A DNA stretch of 64,000 bases from Streptomyces gardneri (GTDB lineage: Bacteria > Actinomycetota > Actinomycetes > Streptomycetales > Streptomycetaceae): positions 32,717-96,716 of the forward strand of contig NZ_BJMN01000043.1 of assembly GCF_006539185.1 (NCBI RefSeq), written 5' to 3'. This document shows, piece by piece, positions 7,427 to 16,074 of this stretch; position 1 is the first letter of the stretch; the number at the start of each line of letters is the position of its first letter. The translations under genes and the position numbers were made by a program. Below the pieces are notes generated by a model. That model searched no databases. It was not told the DNA's origin and saw only the letters and a program-made list of their open reading frames with translations.

Positions 7427-8401
7427 TCAGCGCTCGCCCTTGAGGGTCGTGGCGCCGCAGGCGGTGCCGAGGGTGCCGAAGCCGTAGTTGGCGATCGTCG
7501 TGCCGGCGGCGCAGACCTTGGAGGTCGAGCCGACGAAGGTCGAGGCGATCGTGGCGTTGGTCAGCTTGGCGGTCGGGACGACGTTGTAGACGTCACGGGT
7601 GAAGGGGAAGGAGAGGTTGAGCGTCTTGTCGGCGTTGCGGGGGGCGACGGAGCCGACGGAGCCGAGCACGGCGGTGCCGCGGCGGTCCGTGACGACGCCC
7701 TTCTCCTGCGCCGTGTACTGGGCGACGGAGTACGGGGCGATGTCACCGGCGCTGTCGAGGACGGTGCCGTCGTTCTCCTGGACGCCCTGCTGGACGCAGG
7801 CGCCCGGCGCGGCCACGCCGATGGAGGAGAGGAAGAACTGGCGGGTGCCGGAGTTGGTCTGCGGCAGGATCGGGGTGAGCGCCACGCCGTTGAGGGACGT
7901 GGTGGTGCACTCGTAGATGCCCTTCAGCTGGGCTGCCGTCAGGTCGGACGGCAGGGCGCTGTCGGAGCGCTTCACCCAGGACACCGCGTCCTTGGCGAAG
8001 GGGATCCAGGTCAGGTCCGTGGTGCTGACGTCGGCCGGGCCGCGCGAGGAGCGGGCGAAGTCGAGGCAGCCGGAGCTGGTGTCCACGGCGTTGCGCAGCG
8101 CGTCGATGCCGGCCGAGGAGCCGTTGGGCCGGTTGATGACACAGCCGCTCGCCTTGGTCTTGACGGTCGCGGTGCCGGTGGCGTCCCAGGAGGCGATGAT
8201 CTTCTGGCCGATGACGTTGGTGACGACGTTGCCGAGGCCGTTCAGGACGTCCTGGGTCGTGTCGGAGCCGACACCGGCGAGGGTGCGGTACTGCGTGATC
8301 GGGTTCGGGTCGGCCTGCGCGGCGGGGGCGAGGGCGACGCCGAGACCGAGGGCGGCCACACCGAGGGCGGCACCGATACGAGCGCGGGACTTGACGTTCA
8401 C
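7427..8401 (-). CDS. Secreted PstS-like substrate-binding protein, unanchored
   Basis: 324 residues. Clear Sec signal (core about 8-28, cleavage after AQA, mature start DPNP). The mature protein has a type II periplasmic-binding-protein pattern: AGVGSDTTQDVLNGL near the N-terminus, CLDFARSSRG, WIPFAKDAVSWV, LTAAQLKGIYEC (a PstS-like LS..QL..I.. segment) and TNSGTRQFFLSSIG. There is no lipobox, stalk or sorting tail, so it is probably released or loosely held. GTG start at 8401 with an excellent GGAGGAG site. It is flanked by terminators on both sides, so it forms its own transcription unit between the two halves of the Pst-like locus. Ligand unproven. Confidence 0.8.
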   Translation of the reverse strand: MNVKSRARIGAALGVAALGLGVALAPAAQADPNPITQYRTLAGVGSDTTQDVLNGLGNVVTNVIGQKIIASWDATGTATVKTKASGCVINRPNGSSAGIDALRNAVDTSSGCLDFARSSRGPADVSTTDLTWIPFAKDAVSWVKRSDSALPSDLTAAQLKGIYECTTTSLNGVALTPILPQTNSGTRQFFLSSIGVAAPGACVQQGVQENDGTVLDSAGDIAPYSVAQYTAQEKGVVTDRRGTAVLGSVGSVAPRNADKTLNLSFPFTRDVYNVVPTAKLTNATIASTFVGSTSKVCAAGTTIANYGFGTLGTACGATTLKGER

Positions 8402-8463
8402 TTCTGATCTCCTCCGTGAAAACGGATGTCATGGAATGGACGCGCAAGAGAATCCGGATCATT

Positions 8464-8493
8464 TTCCCGGCCGACCCGTCGACCGGCCGGGAA
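8464..8493 (-). terminator. Terminator ending the Pst-like operon
   Basis: TTCCCGGCCG and CGGCCGGGAA form a 10-bp stem about 40 bases past the stop at 8532, closing the 15486-8532 operon upstream of the next gene (start 8401). Confidence 0.6.
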
Positions 8494-8531
8494 CAACAAT
8501 TCCGTAAGGGCGGATCCGGGAACCACCACGT

Positions 8532-11174
8532 TCAGTCGCTCTTCAGGTGACGAATTCCTGTCCTAGGTGAATCCAAGGGAATTCGGCGGCGTCCTGCGAA
8601 GCCCAGGACGGCCGGTCCGGCGAGGCCGGCGGTCCCGCCGACGAGGAGGACCGCGAGGAGGACCCAGCGGATGACGCCGAGGAGCTGGGACGGGGTGCTG
8701 CCGGTGTCGGCGAGCTTCTCGCCCGGGGCGCCGCCGGAGCCGTTCGCGCCCCCGCCGGTGGGCGGTGGCGGCGCCGCGGAGGACGGCGGACCGGTGACGG
8801 TGCTCGGCTGCGCGCCGCCGGGCGTCCCGCCGCTCGCGCTCCCGCCGTCGGAGCCGGAGCCTGCGGCCGCGCCCGACGAGCCCGTCGCGCCGCCCGATCC
8901 GGAGGCGGAGCCCGACGTGCCCGTCGTGCCTCCGGAGCCGGCCCCGGGGCCGGAGCCCGTTCCGCCGTCGGCGCCGGATCCGGAGCCGGAGCCGGAACCC
9001 GAACCGGAAGCGGAGCCGGAGCCGGTGCCCCCGGTCGTGGTGCCCGGGCGGGCCGGGGCGCCGCGCTCCAGGCGCCCGGCCGCGGCCTCCGCCTGGAGCT
9101 TCAGCTTCGCGGGCATCGGGGCGTAGCCGAAGGGCAGCTCACCGGGGGCGGTGCCTTGCTTCTGGCCCGCTCCGGCCGCGTACCGCAGCACGCGCGCGTA
9201 GTCCTTGCGGGCGTCCGCCGGAAGACCGGTGGAGGCGACGGCGTAGGTCACCATCGTCAGCGGATAGGCGCCGCTCCCGGCGCGCGCCGGGTCGGGGGCG
9301 AGGACCCCGGGGACGGCCGAGTCCCGGAACTGCTCGACGGCCTTGAGCATGGACGGGGCCGTGGGCCGGACGTACGCGCCGTCGGCGTTCGGCAGGGCCG
9401 CGATCTGGAGCTGGTAGCGGGACGCCGAGGCCGCGTCGGTGATGCCGTAGGCGCGCCGGCCGCCGGGGAGGACGTCGACCCCGACGAGCTTCGGCCCGTT
9501 GGTCGTCGCGTCGTGGGCCACCTGGTCCTTGGCGTTGTTGGTGCCGCGCCGGACCCAGCGGGCGGCGTCGTGCAGGTCGATCGCGTAGGGGGAGCGCTCG
9601 GTGACGCCGTACTTGATGCTCTTCTCTCCCAGGAAGAGCTCCGTCTCCGTGGGGTCGGCCTTCGGGAATTCGTCGGAGCCGGCCGAGGCGAGCCCCAGGT
9701 CCTTGAAGTAGGGGTTGATCCGCATACCCCAGGGGTCCGGTTCCCCTTCGAGGAAGGCGCGTGCTTCCGCATTGCCCCGCAGATAGTTCCAGACGACTCT
9801 CGTGGTGTCCGACCGCTCGGCGGAGAGCAGAATTCCGCCGGGATAGTTCTGGGGCGCCTGCGGGAATCTCTCGAATTCCGGATTGAGTTTCAGGAACTCC
9901 GGGTCCCGGACGATGGACTGCGGATTGTCCTTCAGATGGGCGGGCGCCGGGTCGGTGAAGCTGAGGGTCCGGACGTCGTAGGGGTACGAGTACGTGAGCA
10001 GCTTGGCCACCAGCCGGGCGCTGAGCCTCAGGTCCTTGACGAGGCCGATGGTGTCCGCCTCCCAGTAGAGGCCCACGGTGAGCGCGTTGACGGCGACGGG
10101 GGCGTGCACGAAGCCCGCCTTCTCCCCGCCGGTCACGGGCTCGACGGTGAAGGCGAGGCCGGGCGAGGTGGAGGTCGGGTTCAGCAGGCTGCCCCGGGCC
10201 AGGTCCTCGCCGCGCTGGGTGAAGGTGAAGCGGGTGGTGCCGTCCGCGCAGAGCGCCGACTGCCAGGAGGTGAGGGCGTCGGTGACGAGTTCGGAACCGG
10301 TCATGCGGCGCTCGGCCTTGTCGGCCGGGCAAGCCTCGCGGACCGGCAGGAAGCCCAGCGGGAAGACGATCCGCTGGTTCCAGTTGGTGGTGGAGAACGG
10401 CGAGGTGTGCAGGCGCTGGTTGTTGCCGGTCGTGCCGTTCGGCTCGTGGGAGCCGCGGGGCACGACGACGAGCCAGCAGCTCCGGCCGCGCGGGGTCGCG
10501 CCCGTGCCGACGGGGTCGCCGCAGCCGAGGTGCGGGGCCTCCCTGGTGGACTGGAGGTTGACGGCGGCCTCGCCCGTGCCGTCGGGCTGGGTGGTGGCGA
10601 AGTACTCCTCGTTGGTGTCGCCGGGGCTGAAGTAGGTCCAGTCGGTGAGCTTCGTCGTCGGCGGGCCGGAGACCGGCGTGAAGGGGACGAACGGGTCGGT
10701 CAGCTGCCCGGGGACGTCCGGGTAGGGGATCTGCTCGTCGTACTCGGTCTCCAGCGGGTCGCTGCCGACCGGGATCAGCCGGCTGCCGACGAACGCGCCG
10801 AAGTCGGAGCCGTTGACGCCGGCACCGAACTGGCACTGCTCCCGCTTCGGTCCGGCCGGGTCGTCGCCCCAGCACTGCATGATCTGGAGGTAGTCGCCGT
10901 TGCGGCCCCGGGTCGGCTTCCCGCCCTTCCAGGTCACCTTCAGGCCCTGGGCCCGCAGGTTCCTCGTCTGGTGGACGGTCACCTCCAGACCGGAGAAGTC
11001 GTCGTACGGGCCCTTCGTGCCGCGCTTCGTCACGGCCGAGCTCTCCGGCACCGCCGAGCCCTGCGCGTCGGCGGCGACCGCGACGGTGTCCCGAGGCAGC
11101 GGGAGCAGGGCGAGCACGACGGCGGCGAGCAGCGCGCCGAGGCCGGCGGTACGGCGCCGGGTCGCGTTCCTCAT
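8532..11174 (-). CDS. Very large secreted PstS-like protein with Gly/Ser stalk and LADTG sorting tail
   Basis: 880 residues. Signal peptide about 1-35. A novel N-terminal half (about 50-290) with several paired Cys and segments such as IMQCWGDDP and GRSCWLVVVPRG. The second half carries substrate-binding-protein traits (HAPVAVNALTVGLYW, YPLTMVTYAVAS, LRYAAGAGQKQG). Then a Gly/Ser/Thr stalk (about 690-800), LADTG at 821-825, a membrane segment and GRRR. ATG start at 11174 overlaps the upstream stop (ATGA). The longer open frame running to 13025 is a shadow of the neighbouring gene. Last gene of the operon starting at 15486. Role inferred: wall-anchored ligand capture for the ABC importer. Domain identity of the N-terminal half is not recognised. 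Confidence 0.82.
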   Translation of the reverse strand: MRNATRRRTAGLGALLAAVVLALLPLPRDTVAVAADAQGSAVPESSAVTKRGTKGPYDDFSGLEVTVHQTRNLRAQGLKVTWKGGKPTRGRNGDYLQIMQCWGDDPAGPKREQCQFGAGVNGSDFGAFVGSRLIPVGSDPLETEYDEQIPYPDVPGQLTDPFVPFTPVSGPPTTKLTDWTYFSPGDTNEEYFATTQPDGTGEAAVNLQSTREAPHLGCGDPVGTGATPRGRSCWLVVVPRGSHEPNGTTGNNQRLHTSPFSTTNWNQRIVFPLGFLPVREACPADKAERRMTGSELVTDALTSWQSALCADGTTRFTFTQRGEDLARGSLLNPTSTSPGLAFTVEPVTGGEKAGFVHAPVAVNALTVGLYWEADTIGLVKDLRLSARLVAKLLTYSYPYDVRTLSFTDPAPAHLKDNPQSIVRDPEFLKLNPEFERFPQAPQNYPGGILLSAERSDTTRVVWNYLRGNAEARAFLEGEPDPWGMRINPYFKDLGLASAGSDEFPKADPTETELFLGEKSIKYGVTERSPYAIDLHDAARWVRRGTNNAKDQVAHDATTNGPKLVGVDVLPGGRRAYGITDAASASRYQLQIAALPNADGAYVRPTAPSMLKAVEQFRDSAVPGVLAPDPARAGSGAYPLTMVTYAVASTGLPADARKDYARVLRYAAGAGQKQGTAPGELPFGYAPMPAKLKLQAEAAAGRLERGAPARPGTTTGGTGSGSASGSGSGSGSGSGADGGTGSGPGAGSGGTTGTSGSASGSGGATGSSGAAAGSGSDGGSASGGTPGGAQPSTVTGPPSSAAPPPPTGGGANGSGGAPGEKLADTGSTPSQLLGVIRWVLLAVLLVGGTAGLAGPAVLGFAGRRRIPLDSPRTGIRHLKSD

Positions 11175-13075
11175 CGGGTGCCTCCGTGGCGTGCGGCGCG
11201 GGCCGCGAGGGCGCGGCCGACGAGCGGGGGTGCGACGACCGTGGCGAGGAGCAGGACGGCGGAGAGGGCCATGAGCAGGCCGCGCAGTCCGGCGCCCGTG
11301 TCGGCGGCGAGGGTCACCGGGGTGCCGACGATCGTGCCGCCGCCGGAGTCCTGCCCGGTGCCCGTGCCGCCGCCCGTGGCGCCGCCGTCGCCGCCGCCGG
11401 TGAGGAGTTCGCCGGTGTCGGGGTCGACGGCCGCGCCGCCGGTCCCGCCGGTCGAGGGGCCGGAGCCGGAAGCGGAGCCGGAGCCGGACCCCGTACCGCC
11501 CGCACCGGTCGCGGAACCCGGGCCGGAGCCCGTACCGCCGCCCCCGGTCGTGGATCCGGAGCCGGAGCCGGAGCCCGTGTCGGCCCCGCCGGTCGCGGAG
11601 CCGGTGCCGGAGCCCGTACCGCCCCCGCCCGTCGCGGAGCCGGACCCGGAGCCCGAACCCGTACCCGTACCGCCCCCGCCCGTCGAGGAACCGGAGCCGG
11701 ACCCGGAGCCGGAGCCCGAGCCGCCCGTGGCCGCCCCTCCCCCGCCCGGACCGCCGTTGTTCACCGGGGTGTTCGTGCCGCGCGCGCCTCCCGTGCCGTC
11801 GGCGCACTGCGTCGTCCCGCGCTTGTCGCAGTCCTTCGGCCTCGGGGCGTTCTTGGCGAGGGTGTTGGTGCCGTCCGCCGAGAAGGTGGGGTTCCGGCAG
11901 TCGGAGAGGTCGACGGCGCCGGTGGGCGCCCCCGGGATCCGGCGGACCTGTTCGAAGCCCGCCTGGACGAGGTTCCGCGGCAGCGGCGAGTAGCCGAGCT
12001 CCTCGGCCTGCTGCTGGCCCTCGCAGAGGAAGTAGCGGGCGAAGGTGCCGAGCGAGCGGCCCTTCTCCTTGGTGTGCGGGGCGGTCTCTGTCGTGGGGAC
12101 GACCATGTAGCTGTAGCTGGAGAGCGGGTAGCTGCGCGAGTCGCCCGAGCGGTAGACCTTGTCGAGGATCTGGGTCAGGTAGTCGGTCGAGTTCCTGTTC
12201 TCGTTGATCTCGGCGTTCAGCAGGGCGACGGCGACACTGGAGGCGGTCGGCTCGATGTAGTACCCGGCGGAGTTGAGGATCTTGGCGACCGGGAAGTGGG
12301 CGTTCACCGCGTACGAGTACTCGACGTAGGTGATGGCGCCCTCGCCCTGCGGCTGGCGGACGTGCGCGGAGACGCCGAGCGAGCCGGACTTGGCGACGGC
12401 CGTGGTGCCGGGCACGACGGGGAAGTACGAGGTCATGCCGCAGGGCGTCTGCCGGCCCGCGCGCCGGCAGTGGTCGTTCCAGACGCCGCCGTGCTCCTTG
12501 GCGAGCCAGGTGGTGAACTGGGCGGTCGTGCCCGAGCCGTCGGAGCGCACGACGGGGACGATGCGGCGGGCCGGGAGGGTGAGGCCGGGGTTGTCGGCCT
12601 TGATCTCGGGCGCGTTCCACATGGTCAGCTGCCCGGTGAAGATCCGGGCCAGGACGGAGCCGGAGAGCCGGAGGTTGGTGACCTGCCGGCCGCCGATCCG
12701 GAGGTTGTACATGAAGGCGGTGCCGCCCGCGACGATCGGCATGTACGCGTAGCCGCGGCCCGGCGGCACGTCGGTGGCGTTGCCGTCCTTGAGCCCGTAC
12801 GGGATCTCGGAGACGGCGAAGTCGACGGTGCCGTTCTTGAACTGCTCGCGGCCCTGGGAGGAGCCGTTGGCGTTGAAGTTGACGGTCAGTCCGGTGTTGG
12901 CGCCGATGTTGCGGCGCCACTGCTCGACGGCGTTGGAGCTCCAGGTCGAGCCGGATCCGGTGATCTTGGTGAATCCGGCGGCCTGGGCGGCGGGCGGGTG
13001 GACGAGGAGGGCGAGCAGCGCGCACAGGGCGGCTGCGAGGCCCAGGAGGCTGCGGGTGACGGACACGGGTCTCAC
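11171..13075 (-). CDS. PstS-like binding protein with Gly/Ser stalk and C-terminal anchor
   Basis: 634 residues. Signal peptide (about 1-32, AQA). The PstS domain spans about 33-380: ITGSGSTWSS (phosphate loop 1), TVDFAVSEIPY (PstS usually has Asp where this has Glu), VRSDGSGTTAQFTTWL (the main anion-binding loop, intact), FPVAKILNSAGYY. A Gly/Ser/Thr stalk of roughly 150 residues follows. The tail LAADTG (589-594), a hydrophobic segment and ARAARHGGTR resemble a sorting signal, but the spacing departs from LAxTG. GTG start at 13075 overlaps the PstA stop (GTGA). Most PstS proteins are lipoproteins; here a wall-anchored form is inferred. The Asp-to-Glu change leaves phosphate versus another oxyanion open. 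Confidence 0.85.
   Translation of the reverse strand: MRPVSVTRSLLGLAAALCALLALLVHPPAAQAAGFTKITGSGSTWSSNAVEQWRRNIGANTGLTVNFNANGSSQGREQFKNGTVDFAVSEIPYGLKDGNATDVPPGRGYAYMPIVAGGTAFMYNLRIGGRQVTNLRLSGSVLARIFTGQLTMWNAPEIKADNPGLTLPARRIVPVVRSDGSGTTAQFTTWLAKEHGGVWNDHCRRAGRQTPCGMTSYFPVVPGTTAVAKSGSLGVSAHVRQPQGEGAITYVEYSYAVNAHFPVAKILNSAGYYIEPTASSVAVALLNAEINENRNSTDYLTQILDKVYRSGDSRSYPLSSYSYMVVPTTETAPHTKEKGRSLGTFARYFLCEGQQQAEELGYSPLPRNLVQAGFEQVRRIPGAPTGAVDLSDCRNPTFSADGTNTLAKNAPRPKDCDKRGTTQCADGTGGARGTNTPVNNGGPGGGGAATGGSGSGSGSGSGSSTGGGGTGTGSGSGSGSATGGGGTGSGTGSATGGADTGSGSGSGSTTGGGGTGSGPGSATGAGGTGSGSGSASGSGPSTGGTGGAAVDPDTGELLTGGGDGGATGGGTGTGQDSGGGTIVGTPVTLAADTGAGLRGLLMALSAVLLLATVVAPPLVGRALAARAARHGGTR
11459..11735. 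repeat. DNA repeats encoding the Gly/Ser stalk of the anchored PstS-like protein
   Basis: Irregular short repeats of GGAGCCGGAGCC / CCCGTACCGCC type encode SGSGSGS and TGGGGTGSG modules. A similar tract lies at about 8850-9030 in the next gene. Prone to slippage and to length change between strains. Confidence 0.7.
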
Positions 13076-14298
13076 GGCGTACTCCTCGACGGTGCGGATG
13101 CGGATCCCCCCGAGGCGCCCCGGTGGCCGGCGGCCTGCCGGGCCGCGTCCTTCCGGGACGCCTCCGCCCTGCGCCGCTCCTGGCGCTTCGTCAGCTGTCC
13201 GGGGCCGCGGCCGCCCGCGATCCGGGCGAGGACGAAGAGCAGCAGGACGAGCAGCATGAGGACGGCGGCGGTGCCGAAACCGCGGGCGATCATGTTCGGT
13301 TCGGGTGACTTGACGAGCTCGAAGGTGGCGAGCGGCAGGGAGACCTGGGCGCCGGAGGTCGGCAGCGCGTTCAGCTCAGCGGTGAAGCCGGCGGTCAGCA
13401 GCACCGGCGAGGTCTCGCCCACCCCGCGCGCGGTGCCGAGGATGACGGCGGTGGTGAGCCCGGAGCGGGCGGTCGGCAGGACGACGTGCCAGACCGTGCG
13501 CCAGCGCGAGGACCCCATGGCGTACGAGGCCTCCCGCAGCGTGCCGGGGACGAGCCGGATGACGACGTCGGCGGCGCGGATGATGATCGGGAGCATCATC
13601 ACGGAGAGCGCGAGCGAGGCGGCGAAGCCGGAACGCTCCGTGCCCAGGGCCAGGATGACGGTCGCGTAGATGAACAGGCCCGCGACGATCGACGGCAGGG
13701 CCGTCATGGCCTCGACGATCGTGCGGACCAGGCGCGCGAAGGGGCCCGGTACCTCGTTGAGGAAGACCGCGCAGACGATCCCGGAGGGCACGGTGAGCGC
13801 GAGCGCGATGCCGACCTGTTCGAGGGTGCCGACGACGGCGTGCAGGATGCCGCCGACGTCGAGCGGTTCGAGGGGGCCGGCGAGGCTCATGTCCTCGGTG
13901 AAGAAGTTGAGGTGGACGAGGGCCTCGCGGCCCTCCCACAGGGTGAAGGCGACGACGAAGACGAGCACGGCGAGCAGCACGAGCCCCAGGCTGCGCACGA
14001 CGGCTCCGGCGATCCGGTCGCGGACGGCGGGCCCGTCCTCGTCGAAGGAGACGAGGAGCGCGTAGAGCCCGAGGAAGAGGGCGTACGCGACGAGGACGAA
14101 GCCGACGGCGCCGCTGAAGGGCAGCAGGCGGGCGAAGAGCAGCCAGGTGAGGGCGAGCGAGGCGGCCGCGGCGCCGAGCACGGCGTACACGTCGGTGGAG
14201 CGCAGGCTGCCGGTGCGGCGGCGGCGCTCGGGTCCGGGCGGCGGCGGGGGCTGCGCGGCGGGCGGGCTCTGCGGTGGCCGCTCGGGGGCGATGGTCAT
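13072..14298 (-). CDS. PstA-like phosphate-type ABC permease
   Basis: 408 residues, about 100 longer than usual PstA because of a Pro-rich N-terminus and extra membrane segments (about 38-58, 62-84, 97-118) before the core. The core has the membrane-permease EAA-type loop LREASYAMGSSRWRTVWHVV and the ending GVGETSPVLLTAGF, which is characteristic of PstA. The C-terminal 45 residues are a charged cytoplasmic tail rich in Lys/Arg/Ala. ATG at 14298. Pairs with the PstC-like gene upstream; the stop overlaps the following binding-protein start. Confidence 0.9.
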   Translation of the reverse strand: MTIAPERPPQSPPAAQPPPPPGPERRRRTGSLRSTDVYAVLGAAAASLALTWLLFARLLPFSGAVGFVLVAYALFLGLYALLVSFDEDGPAVRDRIAGAVVRSLGLVLLAVLVFVVAFTLWEGREALVHLNFFTEDMSLAGPLEPLDVGGILHAVVGTLEQVGIALALTVPSGIVCAVFLNEVPGPFARLVRTIVEAMTALPSIVAGLFIYATVILALGTERSGFAASLALSVMMLPIIIRAADVVIRLVPGTLREASYAMGSSRWRTVWHVVLPTARSGLTTAVILGTARGVGETSPVLLTAGFTAELNALPTSGAQVSLPLATFELVKSPEPNMIARGFGTAAVLMLLVLLLFVLARIAGGRGPGQLTKRQERRRAEASRKDAARQAAGHRGASGGSASAPSRSTP

Positions 14299-14370
14299 GG
14301 GTTCGGGTCCCCCTTGGGTGTGGTCCCGGGGCCTGTCCGGCGGATCAGGACGGGAAAGGCCTGAGGTGGC

Positions 14371-14406
14371 GGAAGGGCCGGAAGGGCCGGAAGGGCCGGA
14401 AGGGCC
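14371..14406. repeat. Four exact tandem copies of GGAAGGGCC between pstC-like and pstA-like genes
   Basis: The 9-bp unit is repeated four times exactly in the 135-bp gap between the permease genes, and degenerates into GGGCAGGCC and GGACGGGCC. The unit contains a GGAAGGG purine run, so the array may affect mRNA folding or ribosome standby, or simply be slippage. Confidence 0.75.
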
Positions 14407-14433
14407 GGGCAGGCCGGACGGGCCGGCCGGGTC

Positions 14434-15486
14434 CTAGGCATCGCTGGTGGCGCCGGAGCGGCTGCGGGCGACGATGGACGAGGCGGCGAAGTTGACGATC
14501 AGGGTCATGACGAAGAGCGCGAAGCCGGCGGCCATGAGCGCGGACATGCCGAAGGGGGTGGCCTCGCCGTAGCGCAGGGCGATCAGGGAGGACACCGAGC
14601 TCGTGCCGGTCTGCAGGACGTGCCACTGGATGGTGAAGACCTGCGAGATGACCATGTAGACGGCGATGGTCTCGCCGAGGGCCCGGCCGAGGCCGAGCAT
14701 GGTGCCGCCGATCATGCCGCCCCTGCCGAAGGGCAGGACGACGCTGCGGATCATGCCCCAGCGGGTGGCCCCCAGCGCGTAGGCGCCCTCGCGTTCGCCG
14801 GCGGGCGCCTGGGAGAAGACCTCGCGCATGATCGAGCAGATGATCGGCGCCACCATCATCGCGACGACGAGCCCGGCGACGAAGGTGGACGAGGTGTAGA
14901 CGGTGGGCGGGGCGAGCGGGTCGTCCGGGTCGGCGCCGTCGACCCGGAGGAACGGGATCCAGCCCAGGTAGGTGGAGATCCAGCGGGCGATGGGGAGGAT
15001 CGATTCCTCCAGCCAGAAGACGCCCCACAGTCCGTAGACGACGGAGGGCACGGCGGCCATGAGGTCGACGGTGGAGACGAGGGTGCGGCGCAGCCGGGGC
15101 GCGGCGTACTCGGAGATGTAGAGCGCGGCGCCGGTGGCGAGCGGGACGGCGACGACGATCGCGACGAGGGCGATGAGGACGGTGCCGAGGAGGACGGCGG
15201 CGATCCCGAAGCGTCCGGCGTCCGGTTCCCAGCTCTCGGTGGTGAGGAAGGAGGCTCCGGCGCGGTCGAGTGCCTGCCAGGCCCGGTGGAGCAGGAAGCC
15301 GCCGACGAGGAGCATGACCGCGAGGACGAGGCCGCCGCCGGTGCGGGCGACGGTGCGGAAGACCCGGTCGGGAAGGCCGGGGTCGGCGTGGAGCCGTCGC
15401 GGTGTGTCGGGCGGCGGGCCCGCCGGTTCGCCGGACGGCGGTCCGGACGGCGGTCCGGGCAGCGGGTCAAGGGTCTCGGTCGTCAC
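14434..15486 (-). CDS. PstC-like phosphate-type ABC permease
   Basis: 350 residues. Pro-rich cytoplasmic N-terminus (about 1-45), six membrane segments, and PstC signatures: AAVPSVVYGLWGVFWL, the EAA-type loop REGAYALGATRWGMIRSVVLP, and GLGRALGETIAVYMV. First gene of the operon running to 8532. GTG start at 15486 with TTACGT 7 bases before it, so possibly leaderless. A GTTCACG element at about 15533-15527 (minus strand) recalls a PHO-box unit, but neighbouring 11-base units are poor. Confidence 0.9.
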   Translation of the reverse strand: MTTETLDPLPGPPSGPPSGEPAGPPPDTPRRLHADPGLPDRVFRTVARTGGGLVLAVMLLVGGFLLHRAWQALDRAGASFLTTESWEPDAGRFGIAAVLLGTVLIALVAIVVAVPLATGAALYISEYAAPRLRRTLVSTVDLMAAVPSVVYGLWGVFWLEESILPIARWISTYLGWIPFLRVDGADPDDPLAPPTVYTSSTFVAGLVVAMMVAPIICSIMREVFSQAPAGEREGAYALGATRWGMIRSVVLPFGRGGMIGGTMLGLGRALGETIAVYMVISQVFTIQWHVLQTGTSSVSSLIALRYGEATPFGMSALMAAGFALFVMTLIVNFAASSIVARSRSGATSDA

Positions 15487-15554
15487 GGGAAGGACGTAAG
15501 TCCGGCCTGGTTGACGTGTGCGCCACGAGACGTGAACGAGAGGCGTGCGCGGGG

Positions 15555-15581
15555 CAACTTCCCTTCACCATAAGGAAGTTG
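15555..15581 (-). terminator. Hairpin over the stop codon of the YegP-like gene
   Basis: CAACTTCC and GGAAGTTG (8-bp stem, 11-base loop) bracket the stop codon at 15567-15565 and the preceding TTA codon. Acts as a terminator or 3-prime stabiliser upstream of the PstC-like gene. Confidence 0.5.
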
Positions 15582-15936
15582 CCGTCCATCTCTGCCCTTC
15601 GACGGCGAGCAGGGCCCGGAAGCGCTGGTACGCGGTACGGCAGGTGGAGTGCCGCTCGTAGGAGCGGCCGGAGAGGGCGGCGGTCCGCCCCTCGGCGTCG
15701 CGGAGCAGCCAGACCCAGCCGCTGCCCCCGGCGGCGTGCTGCACCCCGCCGGCCATGGCCGCGTGTCCGGCGCACAGGGCCAGGAAGGCGTCCCTGCACT
15801 GGTCGTGGTCGTCGTAGCAGCCCCCCGACCGCGCGACGACCCTCCCGTTCTGGGCGACGAGCCGCCACCCGTACCGCCCGTCGGCCCCTGAGTCGACCAG
15901 ACAGCGTGTCGTGGACACACCGGTGTCCTTGGTCAT
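15565..15936 (-). CDS. Tandem YegP-like (DUF1508-type) small protein with a TTA codon
   Basis: 123 residues from ATG 15936 (another in-frame start at 15951). Two repeats of the pattern YGWRLVAQNGRVVARSGGCY...C and GWVWLLRDAEGRTAALSGRSY...C, each followed by a Cys-containing helix (CRDAFLAL, CRTAYQRF). This is the YegP/DUF1508 beta-hairpin architecture. Function unknown. The third codon from the end counting the stop (Leu, in T-S-L-W-stop) is TTA, the rare bldA-decoded codon, and the only in-frame TTA I noticed in the window. That suggests late or developmental expression. Confidence 0.75.
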   Translation of the reverse strand: MTKDTGVSTTRCLVDSGADGRYGWRLVAQNGRVVARSGGCYDDHDQCRDAFLALCAGHAAMAGGVQHAAGGSGWVWLLRDAEGRTAALSGRSYERHSTCRTAYQRFRALLAVEGQRWTATSLW

Positions 15937-16074
15937 CGCCCCCACCCCCACAGTCTCGGCAAGCGCAATCTATGGAGACGGGGGTGAAAGTTGGGGGCTA
16001 AACCAATTGCCGGTGGCACGCTTCACCGGACCGTTGCCCCTTGGACACCGCCCGGCGGGAGGGGCGCGTCGGGG

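Noticed and set aside
9189..9202. ACGCGCGCGTAGTCC-like sequence resembling the operator (also near 49765)
   Set aside because: It lies inside coding sequence, has altered spacing, and arises from Ala/Arg/Tyr codons in GC-rich DNA.
11459..11735. Short repeated DNA as a possible CRISPR array
   Set aside because: The repeats are in frame, irregular and encode a Gly/Ser stalk; there are no unique spacers and no cas genes.
8532..13025. A continuous 1497-codon minus-strand frame suggesting one giant protein
   Set aside because: Its first 600 residues are Arg/Pro-rich shadow of the PstS-like gene at 11171-13075. A clear signal-peptide start with ATGA overlap at 11174 marks the real gene.
15500..15540. 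PHO box upstream of the pstC-like gene
   Set aside because: One GTTCACG unit is present, but the adjoining 11-base units (GTGGCGCACAC, GTCAACCAGGC) are too poor to claim PhoP control.
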